Source of the DNA: Pseudomonas khavaziana
GTDB taxonomy: Bacteria; Pseudomonadota; Gammaproteobacteria; Pseudomonadales; Pseudomonadaceae
Reading direction: 5' to 3'
Length of the DNA stretch: 64,000 nucleotides
NCBI RefSeq assembly: GCF_019145205.1
Contig: NZ_JAHSTT010000003.1
Coordinates: forward strand, 62,001 to 126,000
Positions 23,230 through 32,839 of this stretch are shown piece after piece; within the stretch, counting starts at the first letter, position 1, and each line of letters starts with the position of its first letter. The notes beneath the pieces were generated by a model. The model made no database searches. It had not been told where the DNA came from and saw only the letters and a list, made by a program, of their open reading frames with translations. The position numbers were made by a program, and so were the translations under genes.

Positions 23230-24414
23230 TCAGACCGCCGCAGGCCGCAGCGAATAGGTCTTCAGTTGGTGGGCAAAATCGCGCAAGGATTGGATACCGC
23301 TGGCCTCGGCCTCATGCACCCATTCCTTGATCGCGGCCAGCATATCGTGGCCGTTGGAACTGGTCTTGAGCCAGATCTGCTGGAGCGCCAGGCGCTTTTC
23401 GTAGATCACCGTCAGCGCATGGCTGTGCTCCAGCATGCTCTGGATGCGCAGGTGGTGGCGGTCATCGAGCAAGCTGGTTTCCCGCGACAACAGGCGCTTG
23501 GCCCGGTGGAACTGGTGGCGTACCGAATGATCGACTTTCTCCAGCTCCTGCTTGACCAGCGGGCCAATCACCAATTTGCGGTATTGGGCCATGATCTGGA
23601 AGCGGTTGTTGAGGATCGCCATGGCGGTGTCCATGTCCAGGCTGCCCTTGCCTTCGACGCGGTGGGCAATGGGCGCCACGCGCTGCACCTTGGCCAGGCG
23701 CAGGAAGCTGAACACCTTGATCCAGGCCCATCCCAGGTCGAACTCCCACTTCTTCACCGACAGCTTGGCCGAGTTGGGGTAGGTGTGGTGGTTGTTATGC
23801 AGCTCTTCGCCGCCGACGATGATGCCCCACGGCACCAGGTTGGTGGCGGCGTCACGGCATTCGAAGTTGCGATAGCCCACGGCATGGCCCAGGCCGTTGA
23901 TCACGCCGGCGGCCCAGAACGGAATCCACATCATCTGGATCGCCCAGATGGTGATGCCGATGGTGCCGAACAGCAGCACGTCGATTACGCCCATGATCGC
24001 CACGCCCAGCAGCGGGTAGGGCGTGTAGAGCTTGCGCTCGAGCCAGTCGTCCGGGCAGTTCTTGCCGTAGATGCGCAGGGTCTCGGGGTTTTCCGCCTCG
24101 GCGCGGTACAGCTCGGCACCTTTGCGCAGCACGGTGGAAAGGCCCTTGATCACCGGGCTGTGCGGGTCATCGACGGTTTCGCATTTGGCGTGGTGCTTGC
24201 GGTGAATGGCGGTCCACTCGCGGGTGTTCTGCGCCGTGGTCAGCCACAGCCAGAAGCGGAAGAAGTGTTTAAGGCCCGCATTGAGCTCCAGGGAGCGATG
24301 GGCGGAATAGCGGTGTAGATAGACGGTGACCGCAATGATGGTCACGTGGGTCATCAACAGAGTGACTGCCACCAGTTGCCAGGCTGACAGATCAAGAAAA
24401 CCGTTGTACCACAT
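23230..24414 (-). CDS. desA: Membrane delta-9 fatty-acid desaturase
   Basis: A 394-residue membrane desaturase closely resembling DesA (PA0286), which introduces a double bond into saturated acyl chains already in phospholipids. The three histidine boxes for the di-iron centre are HRYSAHR (about 34-40), HRKHH (about 71-75) and HNNHH (about 207-211). Hydrophobic segments flank them (WQLVAVTLLMTHVTIIAVTVYL; LLGVAIMGVIDVLLFGTIGITIW). The C-terminal roughly 120 residues form a charged helical extension. It faces the GGDEF/EAL gene across 166 bases, as in P. aeruginosa. Confidence 0.92.
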   Translation of the reverse strand: MWYNGFLDLSAWQLVAVTLLMTHVTIIAVTVYLHRYSAHRSLELNAGLKHFFRFWLWLTTAQNTREWTAIHRKHHAKCETVDDPHSPVIKGLSTVLRKGAELYRAEAENPETLRIYGKNCPDDWLERKLYTPYPLLGVAIMGVIDVLLFGTIGITIWAIQMMWIPFWAAGVINGLGHAVGYRNFECRDAATNLVPWGIIVGGEELHNNHHTYPNSAKLSVKKWEFDLGWAWIKVFSFLRLAKVQRVAPIAHRVEGKGSLDMDTAMAILNNRFQIMAQYRKLVIGPLVKQELEKVDHSVRHQFHRAKRLLSRETSLLDDRHHLRIQSMLEHSHALTVIYEKRLALQQIWLKTSSNGHDMLAAIKEWVHEAEASGIQSLRDFAHQLKTYSLRPAAV

Positions 24415-24558
24415 AGGCTGTATGGCCCTCAGATAAAGAAAAAAACAGCATCCGCATTATCACTCCCTTTTCGGATAAAACCAGTCGCCGTTTCAGATAA
24501 GACTTACAAGGTGTTTCCTCATCTATAATCCTGATCCTTTGTAGGGCGATTCTGGTTA

Positions 24559-24577
24559 TTTAGTAAGGATTACTAAA
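24559..24577 (+). promoter_or_regulatory. Perfect dyad at the translation start of the GGDEF/EAL gene
   Basis: TTTAGTAA-GGA-TTACTAAA, an eight-base perfect inverted repeat ending three bases before ATG 24581. Its centre holds the likely Shine-Dalgarno AAGGA. It could be a repressor operator or an RNA hairpin hiding the ribosome site. A possible -10 TATAAT lies at 24524-24529. Confidence 0.6.
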
Positions 24578-24580
24578 GAT

Positions 24581-26494
24581 ATGCTGTTTTCATACCGAGG
24601 TGCCCTACGTGCGGGGCTGGTATACCTGCTGGTTTCCATTGTTTGGCTCCAGCTCAGCAACTACGTATTGATCAACTTTATCGATGAGCCATGGGCGCTG
24701 GGGCGCTGGCTGCAGGTGCGCGGTTATGTGGGGGTCAGCCTCAGCGCGTTGGTCATCTACTGGATCGGCCGGCGTTTTGCCCGTGCCCATGCGTTGCAGC
24801 AGCCCCTGAAAGAAAACCGCGAGCGCCTGCGCCAGGCCGCTGCGGTGTTCGATTGCACCCGCGAAGGGGTGCTGGTCACCGATACCCAAGGGCTGATCGT
24901 GCATGTCAACCGGGCGTTCATGGAAATCACCGGTTATCGCCGCGAAGACGTCATGAGCCAGCGACCAAGCCTGTTCAAATCCGGCCGCCATTCGTCGACG
25001 TTCTACCAGCAAATGTTCCAGACCCTGGAACGCACGGGCGAATGGAGCGGCGAAATCTGGAACCGACGCAAAAGCGGCGAAATTTACCCGCAGTGGCAAA
25101 CCATTCGCGTCATCCACGATGAGCAGGGCACGATCAGCCACTACGTCGCGGTGTTCTCGGATATCAGTGCCATCAAGGACTCCGAACACGAACTGGCGCA
25201 CCTGGCCCATCACGACCCGCTCACCGACCTGCCCAACCGCCTGCTGTTCACCGACCGTGCCGAGCAGGCCCTGGCCTCGGCGCAGGTGCACAAGCGTGGT
25301 TGTGCCTTGCTGCTGATGGACCTGGACCACTTCAAGATCATCAACGACAGCCTTGGCCATAACGTCGGCGACCAGTTGCTCAAGCTGGTCGCCGAACGCT
25401 TGCGCGGCTTGTTCGGGCCCGGTGTGACCCTGGCGCGCCTGGGTGGCGACGAGTTCGCCGTGCTCGCGGAAAGTTGTCCACAGGTGCTGCAGGCCGCGGC
25501 CTTGGCACAGCGCATGCTCAATGCCATGAAGGACCCCTTCATTTTTGACGGCAACCAGCTGTTTATCAGCGCCAGCATTGGCATCAGCCTGTTTCCCAGC
25601 GACGCCCTGAGCGCCGAGCAATTGCTGCGCAACGCCGACTCCGCCTTGTTCAAGGCCAAGAACGCCGGCCGCGAAGGCTACGCCCTGTACACCGAAGAAC
25701 TCACCGCCCATGCACAGAATCGCGTGGAGATCGCCAGCGAGCTGCGTCGCGCCCTCGACCAGCAAGAGCTGCGCGTTTATTACCAGCCGGTGCACGACCT
25801 GCATGACAGCCGCCTGGTGGGCGTCGAAGCGCTGGTGCGCTGGGAACACCCGGAGCGCGGTCTGATCCCGCCGGGCGAGTTCATCCCCATCGCCGAACGC
25901 ACCGGCCTGATTGCCGACATTGATGGGTGGGTGCTGGACCAGGCCTGTCGCCAGATGTGCCAGTGGCTAACCCACGGCGCGCCGCTGAGTTTCATTGCGG
26001 TGAATGTCTCCAGCCGCTTGTTCGCCCGGCGCGAGCTGTACGAGCAAGTTGCCCAGGTGCTGCACGCCACCGGCCTGGATCCGGCCTTCCTTGAGCTGGA
26101 AGTCACCGAAAGTGCAGTGATGGACGACCCGGAAGTCGCCCTGGAGCAACTGCACCGCCTGCGCGAACTGGGCCTGCGCCTGGCGATCGACGACTTTGGC
26201 ACCGGCTACTCCTCGTTGCTGCGGCTCAAACGCCTGCCGGTGCAGAAACTCAAGATTGACCAAGGTTTTGTCGCGGGTTTGCCCTGGGATGAAGACGATG
26301 CTGCGATTGTGCGCGTGGTGATCGCCCTGGCGAAAAGCATGGGCATGCAGGTGCATGCCGAGGGTATCGAACAGGTGGAGCAGGCGCGCTTCCTGCTGGA
26401 CCAGCAGTGCGATATGGGCCAGGGCTACTGGTTTGGGCGACCGATGCCTGCCGACGCTATCGACTGGACCCGAGCCCCCCCAATCCAGCCTTGA
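24581..26494 (+). CDS. pipA: Membrane PAS-GGDEF-EAL c-di-GMP protein (PA0285/PipA type)
   Basis: A 637-residue protein. Two N-terminal membrane segments (about 7-27 and 44-62) precede a PAS domain (AVFDCTREGVLVTDTQGLIVHVNRAFMEITGY, about 88-195). A GGDEF domain follows (about 210-370; intact GGDEF in RLGGDEFAV), then an EAL domain (about 385-630) with VEALVRWEHP, NVSSRL, EVTESAVMDD and IDDFGTGYSS, i.e. the metal and catalytic residues. The position opposite desA and upstream of oscA-sbp matches PA0285, studied in P. aeruginosa as the phosphodiesterase PipA, so net hydrolysis of c-di-GMP is expected. A perfect dyad overlaps its ribosome site. Confidence 0.88.
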   Translation: MLFSYRGALRAGLVYLLVSIVWLQLSNYVLINFIDEPWALGRWLQVRGYVGVSLSALVIYWIGRRFARAHALQQPLKENRERLRQAAAVFDCTREGVLVTDTQGLIVHVNRAFMEITGYRREDVMSQRPSLFKSGRHSSTFYQQMFQTLERTGEWSGEIWNRRKSGEIYPQWQTIRVIHDEQGTISHYVAVFSDISAIKDSEHELAHLAHHDPLTDLPNRLLFTDRAEQALASAQVHKRGCALLLMDLDHFKIINDSLGHNVGDQLLKLVAERLRGLFGPGVTLARLGGDEFAVLAESCPQVLQAAALAQRMLNAMKDPFIFDGNQLFISASIGISLFPSDALSAEQLLRNADSALFKAKNAGREGYALYTEELTAHAQNRVEIASELRRALDQQELRVYYQPVHDLHDSRLVGVEALVRWEHPERGLIPPGEFIPIAERTGLIADIDGWVLDQACRQMCQWLTHGAPLSFIAVNVSSRLFARRELYEQVAQVLHATGLDPAFLELEVTESAVMDDPEVALEQLHRLRELGLRLAIDDFGTGYSSLLRLKRLPVQKLKIDQGFVAGLPWDEDDAAIVRVVIALAKSMGMQVHAEGIEQVEQARFLLDQQCDMGQGYWFGRPMPADAIDWTRAPPIQP

Positions 26495-26508
26495 AATGCA
26501 GTCAAAAT

Positions 26509-26596
26509 GTGGCAGGGGGCTTGCTCCCGATGGCGGTGTATCAGGTTAGAAAAACTTGGCTGACCCACCGCTATCGGGGGCAAGCCCCCTCCCACA
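26509..26596. repeat. REPIN (GGGAGGGGGCTTGC type)
   Basis: Inverted GTGGCAGGGGGCTTGC and GCAAGCCCCCTCCCAC arms with the usual CGATGGCGG / CCGCTATCG inner parts. Confidence 0.9.
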
Positions 26597-26657
26597 TTTG
26601 GATCGCAACCACACGCAACTCCTCGTCCTGTCAGAAAATTATTTCTGGTTATATAAA

Positions 26658-26684
26658 CATTCTTAAATAGTATTTTTAAGAATA
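26658..26684. promoter_or_regulatory. AT-rich dyad upstream of oscA
   Basis: ATTCTTAAA, seven bases, TTTAAGAAT: a perfect nine-base inverted repeat about 80 bases before oscA. Similar ATTC..GAAT dyads precede three other sulfur genes in the window; CysB or a relative is the obvious candidate (inference). Confidence 0.5.
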
Positions 26685-26763
26685 TCCACGCTTATCTACT
26701 ATCGCCCTCACGCCGCAAGCAGTGCCGCCACTGCCAGGCACTATTCATTTCAGGAGCGAGACC

Positions 26764-26946
26764 ATGAGCGCATCTCTACGTAGCGTCGACGGCCAGGACG
26801 AAGCAACCATTTTGCGTGAGATCCAGAGCGCCCTGCGCGATTTGCGGTTCGGCGCAGTGGAAATCACCGTGCACAACGCTCAAGTGGTACAGATCGAACG
26901 CAAGGAAAAATTCCGCCTGCAGAACCCGGGTAACAAACCCGCCTAA
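26764..26946 (+). CDS. oscA: OscA-like small protein (DUF2292)
   Basis: A 60-residue protein, MSASLRSVDGQDEATILREI..., matching the small DUF2292 protein always found just before sbp in pseudomonads, described as OscA and needed for use of organosulfur compounds. A CAGGAGCGAG site precedes ATG 26764. It is followed by a REPIN and then sbp. The mechanism is unknown; the C-terminal half forms a small beta hairpin with a basic tail (VVQIERKEKFRLQ). Confidence 0.88.
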   Translation: MSASLRSVDGQDEATILREIQSALRDLRFGAVEITVHNAQVVQIERKEKFRLQNPGNKPA

Positions 26947-26958
26947 GAATAAGCCATC

Positions 26959-27059
26959 AGTAGGAGCGAGCTTGCTCGCGAAAAACGCCGACGATAACGC
27001 AGCGCATCAGGTTTAACGCGGTGCTGCTGGGTTTTTCGCGAGCAAGCTCGCTCCTACAG
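26959..27059. repeat. REPIN (GCGAGC type) between oscA and sbp
   Basis: Inverted GTAGGAGCGAGCTTGCTCGC arms about 60 bases apart, ending some 30 bases before sbp, where it could affect mRNA stability. Confidence 0.9.
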
Positions 27060-27090
27060 GATGCCGCCAACAAGAATTTCAGGAGCTTCT

Positions 27091-28101
27091 ATGTCGTCGA
27101 TTCGCCGTTACGCCCTGGCCGCGTTGGCCAGTGCCGTGTTTGCCGGTTCCGCCGTTGCCAAAGACTATGAGTTGCTCAACGTCTCGTACGACCCTACCCG
27201 TGAGCTGTACCAGGACTACAACGCCGAGTTCACCAGCTTCTGGAAGCAGTCCCACCCCGGCGACAACGTCAAGATCCAGCAATCCCACGGCGGCTCCGGC
27301 AAGCAAGGCCGGGCGGTGATCGACGGCTTGCGCGCCGACGTGGTGACCCTGGCCCTGGCCGGCGACATCGATGAAATTGCCAAACTGGGCAAGACCCTGC
27401 CGGAAAACTGGCAAAGCCGTCTGCCGGACGCCAGCACCCCGTACACGTCGACCATCGTGTTCCTGGTGCGCAAGGGCAACCCCAAGGCCATCAAGGACTG
27501 GGGCGACCTGATCAAGAAAGACGTGTCGGTGATCACGCCAAACCCGAAAACCTCCGGCGGTGCACGCTGGAACTTCCTTGCCGCCTGGGCCTACGGCCTC
27601 AAGACCGGTGGCAGTGAAGCCAAGGCCCAGGAATACGTGAAAGAGCTGTTCAAGCACGTCCCGGTACTGGACACCGGCGCCCGCGGATCTACCATTACCT
27701 TCGTCAACAACGGTCAGGGCGACGTATTGCTGGCCTGGGAAAACGAGGCGTTCCTGGCGCTGAAGGAAGACGGTGGCGCCGACAAGTTCGACATCGTCGT
27801 GCCGTCCCTGTCGATTCTCGCGGAGCCACCCGTGGCCGTAGTCGACAAGAACGCCGAGAAAAAGGGCAACACCGAGATCGCCACCGCGTACCTCAATCAC
27901 CTGTACAGCCCGGCTGGCCAGGAGATTGCGGCGAAGAACTTCTACCGACCACGGGATGAGAAAGTCGCCGCCAAGTATGCCCAGCAGTTCCCGAAACTGG
28001 ACCTGGTGACGATCGACAAGGACTTCGGCGGCTGGAAAACGGCCCAACCGAAATTCTTCAATGATGGTGGCGTGTTCGACCAGATCTACACGGCGCAGTA
28101 A
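27091..28101 (+). CDS. sbp: Periplasmic sulfate-binding protein
   Basis: A 336-residue solute-binding protein with a Sec signal ([22 protein letters not shown], cleaved before KDYELL). Family motifs: [43 protein letters not shown] and LLAWENEA, all typical of Sbp/CysP. It delivers sulfate or thiosulfate to CysTWA. Start: ATG 27091 after CAGGAGC; an earlier in-frame ATG at 27061 lies against the REPIN. A REPIN-like element separates it from cysT, which can let the binding protein be made in excess. Confidence 0.95.
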   Translation: MSSIRRYALAALASAVFAGSAVAKDYELLNVSYDPTRELYQDYNAEFTSFWKQSHPGDNVKIQQSHGGSGKQGRAVIDGLRADVVTLALAGDIDEIAKLGKTLPENWQSRLPDASTPYTSTIVFLVRKGNPKAIKDWGDLIKKDVSVITPNPKTSGGARWNFLAAWAYGLKTGGSEAKAQEYVKELFKHVPVLDTGARGSTITFVNNGQGDVLLAWENEAFLALKEDGGADKFDIVVPSLSILAEPPVAVVDKNAEKKGNTEIATAYLNHLYSPAGQEIAAKNFYRPRDEKVAAKYAQQFPKLDLVTIDKDFGGWKTAQPKFFNDGGVFDQIYTAQ

Positions 28102-28130
28102 CTGATACCGACTATTGCGCACGGGGCTTG

Positions 28131-28257
28131 TCGTGGCGAGGGAGCTTGCTCCCGCTGGGCTGCGAAGCAGCCCCAAAATCAGGTAACCACGATGTACCGT
28201 GGGTACCGGTTTTGGGAGCGCTTCGCACTCCAGCGGGAGCAAGCTCCCTCGCCACGG
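28131..28257. repeat. REPIN-like element between sbp and cysT
   Basis: Inverted arms CGTGGCGAGGGAGCTTGCTC and GAGCAAGCTCCCTCGCCACG about 90 bases apart, a third REP sequence class in this window. It contains a further inner dyad (CTGCGAAGCAG). Confidence 0.88.
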
Positions 28258-28297
28258 CGGGCCATACGCATATCCGTTCCGCTAACCAAGGACTCTT

Positions 28298-29116
28298 ATG
28301 TCGCGTCGTATTTCCCCCGTCATACCCGGCTTCGGGCTGACGCTGGGCTACACCGTCGTGTACCTCAGCCTGATCGTACTCATCCCGCTGGCGGCGATGT
28401 TTGTACACGCCGCTCAACTCACCTGGGATCAGTTCTGGAACATCATTTCCGCACCGCGCGTGCTGGCGGCGTTGAAGCTGAGCTTCAGCACCGCGCTGTA
28501 CGCCGCGCTGATCAACGGCGTGATCGGTACGTTGCTGGCCTGGGTACTGGTGCGTTACACCTTCCCCGGTCGCAAGATCATCGATGCGATGATCGACCTG
28601 CCGTTCGCCCTGCCCACGGCCGTGGCTGGTATCGCGCTGACCGCGCTGTACACGCCTAACGGTTTGGTCGGCCAGTTTGCCGCCGACCTGGGTTTCAAGA
28701 TCGCCTACACCCCCCTGGGTATCACCCTGGCGCTGACCTTTGTCACCTTGCCATTCGTGGTGCGCACGGTGCAGCCGGTGCTGGCCGATATCCCCCAGGA
28801 GATCGAAGAGGCCGCGGCCTGCCTCGGCGCCAAGCCGCTGCAAGTGTTCCGCTACATCCTTGTGCCTGCGTTGCTGCCCGCGTGGCTGACCGGCTTCGCC
28901 CTGGCGTTTGCCCGGGGTGTGGGTGAGTACGGCTCGGTGATCTTCATCGCCGGCAACATGCCGATGAAGACCGAGATCCTGCCGCTGCTGATCATGGTCA
29001 AGCTCGATCAGTACGACTACCGCGGCGCCACCTCCATTGGTGTGCTGATGCTGGTGGTTTCCTTCATTCTGCTGCTGCTGATCAACTTGTTGCAGCGGCG
29101 CATCGAACGTCCATAA
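28298..29116 (+). CDS. cysT: Sulfate/thiosulfate ABC permease CysT (CysU)
   Basis: A 272-residue inner-membrane permease with about six hydrophobic segments and the EAA loop that docks the ATPase ([27 protein letters not shown], about 165-192). It pairs with CysW. AAGGA lies before the ATG. It is followed after 13 bases by cysW. Confidence 0.95.
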   Translation: MSRRISPVIPGFGLTLGYTVVYLSLIVLIPLAAMFVHAAQLTWDQFWNIISAPRVLAALKLSFSTALYAALINGVIGTLLAWVLVRYTFPGRKIIDAMIDLPFALPTAVAGIALTALYTPNGLVGQFAADLGFKIAYTPLGITLALTFVTLPFVVRTVQPVLADIPQEIEEAAACLGAKPLQVFRYILVPALLPAWLTGFALAFARGVGEYGSVIFIAGNMPMKTEILPLLIMVKLDQYDYRGATSIGVLMLVVSFILLLLINLLQRRIERP

Positions 29117-29129
29117 GGAGGCGCGGAAC

Positions 29130-30002
29130 ATGTCCCAATCGTCTATTTCCGCCGCGTCCTCGGCCAATGCCGCCCGGCGTGGCAGTGCAGCGTCGCGACG
29201 CATCCTGATCGGCCTAGGCTGGCTGGTGTTCGTACTGTTCCTGCTGTTGCCGTTGCTGATTGTGGTAACCCAGGGCTTGAAGAATGGCCTGGGTGCATTC
29301 TTCACTGCGATCCTCGAGCCCGACGCGCTGTCGGCGTTGAAGCTCACGGTGATTGCCGTGGCGATTTCAGTGCCGCTCAACCTGGTGTTCGGTGTCAGCG
29401 CCGCCTGGTGTGTGAGCAAGTATTCGTTCCGTGGCAAGAGCATCCTGGTGACGCTGATCGACCTGCCGTTCTCGGTCTCGCCGGTGATCGCGGGTTTGGT
29501 CTACGTGCTGATGTTCGGCGCCCAGGGCTTCTTTGGCCCATGGTTGCAGGACCATGACATCCAGATCGTGTTCGCCTTGCCCGGCATCGTGCTGGCGACC
29601 ATCTTCGTCACCGTGCCGTTCGTGGCCCGGGAGCTGATCCCGCTGATGCAGGAGCAGGGCACCCAGGAGGAGGAGGCGGCGCGCCTGCTCGGTGCCAATG
29701 GCTGGCAGATGTTCTGGCATGTCACCGTGCCCAACATCAAATGGGGCTTGATCTATGGCGTGGTGCTGTGTACCGCACGGGCCATGGGCGAGTTCGGCGC
29801 GGTGTCGGTGGTGTCCGGCCACATTCGTGGGGTGACCAATACCCTGCCGCTGCATGTCGAGATTCTCTACAACGAATATAACCACGTTGCCGCGTTTGCG
29901 GTGGCCAGCCTGTTGCTGATCCTGGCGCTCTTCATCCTGCTGCTCAAGCAGTGGAGCGAGAACCGAATCAACCGCCTGCGCAACAGCGCCGGTGAGGAAT
30001 AA
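29130..30002 (+). CDS. cysW: Sulfate/thiosulfate ABC permease CysW
   Basis: A 290-residue permease. A Ser/Ala-rich cytosolic N-terminus (about 1-28) precedes six hydrophobic segments. The EAA loop reads [24 protein letters not shown] (about 184-208), and [25 protein letters not shown] is characteristic of CysW. TAAGGAGG before the ATG is a strong ribosome site. It partners CysT and CysA, with cysA starting 3 bases after its stop. Confidence 0.95.
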   Translation: MSQSSISAASSANAARRGSAASRRILIGLGWLVFVLFLLLPLLIVVTQGLKNGLGAFFTAILEPDALSALKLTVIAVAISVPLNLVFGVSAAWCVSKYSFRGKSILVTLIDLPFSVSPVIAGLVYVLMFGAQGFFGPWLQDHDIQIVFALPGIVLATIFVTVPFVARELIPLMQEQGTQEEEAARLLGANGWQMFWHVTVPNIKWGLIYGVVLCTARAMGEFGAVSVVSGHIRGVTNTLPLHVEILYNEYNHVAAFAVASLLLILALFILLLKQWSENRINRLRNSAGEE

Positions 30003-30005
30003 GTC

Positions 30006-30986
30006 ATGTCGATCGAAGTCCGTAATGTCAGCAAGAACTTCAACGCTTTCAAGGCCCTGGACAGCATCAACCTGGATATCCAGAGTGGCGAGCTGGTGGC
30101 GTTGCTGGGCCCGTCCGGCTGCGGCAAGACCACCTTGCTGCGCATCATCGCCGGCCTGGAAACCCCGGACACCGGCAACATCGTGTTCCATGGCGAAGAC
30201 GTCTCCGGCCACGATGTGCGTGATCGCAACGTCGGTTTTGTGTTCCAGCACTACGCTTTGTTCCGCCATATGACCGTGTTCGACAACGTCGCCTTCGGCC
30301 TACGCATGAAACCGAAAAACCAGCGCCCGAGCGAAAGCCAGATCGCGGCCAAGGTTCACGAATTGCTGAACATGGTGCAGCTCGATTGGTTGTCTGACCG
30401 CTACCCGGAACAACTCTCCGGTGGCCAGCGCCAACGTATCGCCCTGGCCCGCGCCCTGGCGGTGGAGCCCAAAGTGCTGCTGCTGGACGAACCTTTCGGC
30501 GCCCTCGACGCCAAGGTACGCAAAGAACTGCGCCGCTGGCTGGCGCGGCTGCACGAAGACATCAACCTGACCTCGGTGTTCGTGACCCACGACCAGGAAG
30601 AGGCCATGGAAGTCGCCGACCGCATCGTGGTGATGAACAAGGGCGTGATTGAGCAGATCGGTTCGCCGGGGGATGTCTACGAAAAACCGGCCAGCGATTT
30701 TGTCTATCACTTCCTGGGTGATTCGAACCGCCTGCACCTGGGCGAGGATAAGCACCTGTTGTTCCGCCCCCATGAGGTGTCGCTGTCGCGGCATGAGCTG
30801 GAGGATCACCATGCGGCGCAAGTGCGGGATATCCGGCCGTTGGGCGCCACGACGCGGGTGACGCTCAAGGTCGAAGGCCAAAGCGAGTTGATCGAGGCCG
30901 AAGTGGTCAAAGACCATGACAGCCTCACCGGTTTAACCCGTGGCGAAACCCTGTTCTTCAAACCCAAGGTCTGGCAAAAAGCCTAA
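30006..30986 (+). CDS. cysA: Sulfate/thiosulfate ABC ATPase
   Basis: A 326-residue ATPase: Walker [10 protein letters not shown] (about 35-43), Q-loop VFQHYALF, signature LSGGQRQR (about 137), Walker B VLLLDEP (about 157), D-loop GALDAK and switch His in VTHDQEE (about 198). The C-terminal regulatory domain (about 240-326) is shorter than in E. coli CysA (365 residues), as usual in pseudomonads. It ends the oscA-sbp-cysTWA cluster and powers sulfate import. Confidence 0.95.
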   Translation: MSIEVRNVSKNFNAFKALDSINLDIQSGELVALLGPSGCGKTTLLRIIAGLETPDTGNIVFHGEDVSGHDVRDRNVGFVFQHYALFRHMTVFDNVAFGLRMKPKNQRPSESQIAAKVHELLNMVQLDWLSDRYPEQLSGGQRQRIALARALAVEPKVLLLDEPFGALDAKVRKELRRWLARLHEDINLTSVFVTHDQEEAMEVADRIVVMNKGVIEQIGSPGDVYEKPASDFVYHFLGDSNRLHLGEDKHLLFRPHEVSLSRHELEDHHAAQVRDIRPLGATTRVTLKVEGQSELIEAEVVKDHDSLTGLTRGETLFFKPKVWQKA

Positions 30987-31004
30987 GCTCAATACAGAAC
31001 CCAA

Positions 31005-31109
31005 TGTGGGAGGGGGCTTGCTCCCGATAGCGGTGTGTCAGCCAAAAATTTCTAAGCTGATATACCGCTATCGGGAGCAAGTCGAATCGTCGCACCGCCC
31101 CTCCCACAT
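31005..31109. repeat. REPIN with an interrupted right arm
   Basis: Left arm TGTGGGAGGGGGCTTGCTCC is intact. The right arm is split: GGGAGCAAG, then about 17 foreign bases (TCGAATCGTCGCACCG), then CCCCTCCCACA. Confidence 0.85.
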
Positions 31110-31637
31110 TTAGACTTCACTTGGCTTGAGATCGCGGCGTCCCACCGGGCCTGAACGTTGTGCAATCTGCTTTTGCAGGTCCTGCCGCAACCCCAGCAGA
31201 AACGCCAACTCCGCGACCACAAACAACGGCCCCACGATCAACCCCGACACATCATCCACAAACGCCGGCTTTCTGCCTTCGTAGTAATGCCCGATAAACT
31301 GAATCACCCAACCCACCACAAACATACCCACGCCACTGCTCAGCCATACCATCGTGCTCTGCGCCGCCAATACATGCCCGGCCCACACCGACAGGCCCAT
31401 CAGCAGCGTCATCAGCACGCCCAGGGCCAGTTCCAGGCGCAGGTAGAACCACGCCGAGAACAACGCCAGGATCACCGCTGGCGAGACCCACAGGCCACCC
31501 ACCGCCCATTCGGGGCGTGACAACAGCACGGCCACGGCAACCACGATCAATGGGATGCCGATAAAGTGGCTGACAATATTGCGCGGGTCGCGGTGGTACG
31601 CGGCGTATTGACTAAGGTGGTCGACGAGGCTTTTCAT
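31110..31637 (-). CDS. Mpo1-like (DUF962) membrane protein
   Basis: A 175-residue protein of the YGL010w/Mpo1 family; yeast Mpo1 is an iron-dependent dioxygenase of 2-hydroxy fatty acids. Family motifs are present: YAAYHRDPRNIVSHFIGIPL near the start and QFIGHYYEGRKPAF (about 112-125), carrying the conserved His residues. Four hydrophobic segments. ATG 31637 follows an AGGAGGAACA site, whereas the in-frame ATG at 31667 adds ten residues with no site. Bacterial function is not established. It is divergent from the Crp/Fnr gene. Confidence 0.8.
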   Translation of the reverse strand: MKSLVDHLSQYAAYHRDPRNIVSHFIGIPLIVVAVAVLLSRPEWAVGGLWVSPAVILALFSAWFYLRLELALGVLMTLLMGLSVWAGHVLAAQSTMVWLSSGVGMFVVGWVIQFIGHYYEGRKPAFVDDVSGLIVGPLFVVAELAFLLGLRQDLQKQIAQRSGPVGRRDLKPSEV

Positions 31638-31720
31638 TGTTGTTCCTCCTGTAGGATGTCTGATCATGCCCTGTCAGTCGGTGCCTAACTGTCAATTGGG
31701 CGACAATCTTCGGAGTTCCC

Positions 31721-32407
31721 ATGGACACAGGCAAATGGCACGCGCACTTGGCCCGCGGCCATTGGTTCAAACACTTGCCGTCAGACTTGCAGCGTAGCCT
31801 GCTGGGCGCGGCACGCCTGCGCTCATTGACGGCGGGGCAGTTTCTGTTCAAGCGCGGCGACCCGCCCTGTGGGCTGTATGCGGTGCTGGAAGGGGCGGTG
31901 CGTATCAGCGCGGTCAGCGCCCAGGGCAAGGAAGCGGTGTTGAGCCTGGTGGAAACACCGCATTGGTTCGGCGAAATCTGCCTGTTCGACAACCTGCCAC
32001 GTACCCACGACGCCCTGGCCACAGGCGCGTGCACGCTATTGCAGGTGCCGCAGGCGGCGATGCTCGACATTCTCGAACAGCATCCAATGTTCTGGCGCGA
32101 TATGGCCCTGCTGATGAGCCATAAACTGCGCTTGTCATTGATCAATATCGAACAGATCAGCCTGATGCCCGCATCGGTGCGCCTGGCCCATCGGCTACTG
32201 ATGATTGCCCAGGGCTACGGTGAAACAGAGCCGCCGCGTCGCGTGTTGCAGCTGCCCCAGGAAGATCTGGCGGCGATGCTGGGCCTGTCACGCCAGACCA
32301 TCAACAGTCTGCTCAAGGCGCTGGAGCAACAGGGCATCATTGGCTTGAGTTACGGCGCCATCGAGATACTCGACCTCAACCGGCTGCGCCTGGCCGCGGG
32401 CCTATGA
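31721..32407 (+). CDS. Crp/Fnr-family transcriptional regulator
   Basis: A 228-residue regulator with a cyclic-nucleotide-binding-like barrel (about 15-125; WFGEICLFDNLPRTHDALA resembles the phosphate-binding cassette), a dimerisation helix, and a C-terminal winged helix (LPQEDLAAMLGLSRQTINSLLKALEQQGII, about 178-207). No Fnr-type cysteine set is seen. It ends six bases inside the convergent HIUase-like gene. Ligand and targets are unknown; the divergent Mpo1-like gene is one possible target. Confidence 0.85.
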   Translation: MDTGKWHAHLARGHWFKHLPSDLQRSLLGAARLRSLTAGQFLFKRGDPPCGLYAVLEGAVRISAVSAQGKEAVLSLVETPHWFGEICLFDNLPRTHDALATGACTLLQVPQAAMLDILEQHPMFWRDMALLMSHKLRLSLINIEQISLMPASVRLAHRLLMIAQGYGETEPPRRVLQLPQEDLAAMLGLSRQTINSLLKALEQQGIIGLSYGAIEILDLNRLRLAAGL

Positions 32408-32812
32408 ACCGCGATAGGTGGAGAAACCGTAAGGGCTGAGCAACAGCGGGATGTGGTAATGCTGGTCGGCCTGTTTGACTTGGAAAATCACCGGCACCTC
32501 GGGGAAGAACGTCTCGCGGTTGGCCTTCTTGTAGTAGTCACCCGTCTTGAATACCACGCGATATTCGCCCGGCGTCATGCTGCGGTCGGCAGGAAACAGT
32601 TCGGCGATGCGCCCCTGCTGGTTGGTGACGCCTTTGGACAGCGCCTGCCAGTGATCGCCCACCTGCTGTTCCAGGGTGACGCTGACACCGGCCGAAGGCA
32701 GGCCATTTTCCAGGTTGAGCACGTGTACGCTCAGCGGGTTGCCGGCGGCCAGGGCCAGGTTGCACAGGCCACTCAGGCTGAGGGCGGCGAGGGTCATGCT
32801 GAAGGTTTTCAT
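32402..32812 (-). CDS. Exported transthyretin-like 5-hydroxyisourate hydrolase
   Basis: A 136-residue protein with a Sec signal (MKTFSMTLAALSLSGLCNLALA) and a transthyretin-like domain. It carries the HIUase residues: His in LSVHVLNLENGLPSAGV (near 29), Arg in GRIAELF, His in YHIPLLLSPYGFSTYRGS, and the family-defining C-terminal YRGS. The enzyme opens 5-hydroxyisourate in urate breakdown. Most relatives are cytosolic; a signal peptide puts this one in the periplasm. It lies downstream of the GlcG-like gene with 27 bases between, and ends overlapping the convergent Crp gene. Confidence 0.85.
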   Translation of the reverse strand: MKTFSMTLAALSLSGLCNLALAAGNPLSVHVLNLENGLPSAGVSVTLEQQVGDHWQALSKGVTNQQGRIAELFPADRSMTPGEYRVVFKTGDYYKKANRETFFPEVPVIFQVKQADQHYHIPLLLSPYGFSTYRGS

Positions 32813-32839
32813 CGAAAAGTCCTTTTGATAGGGATCAAG

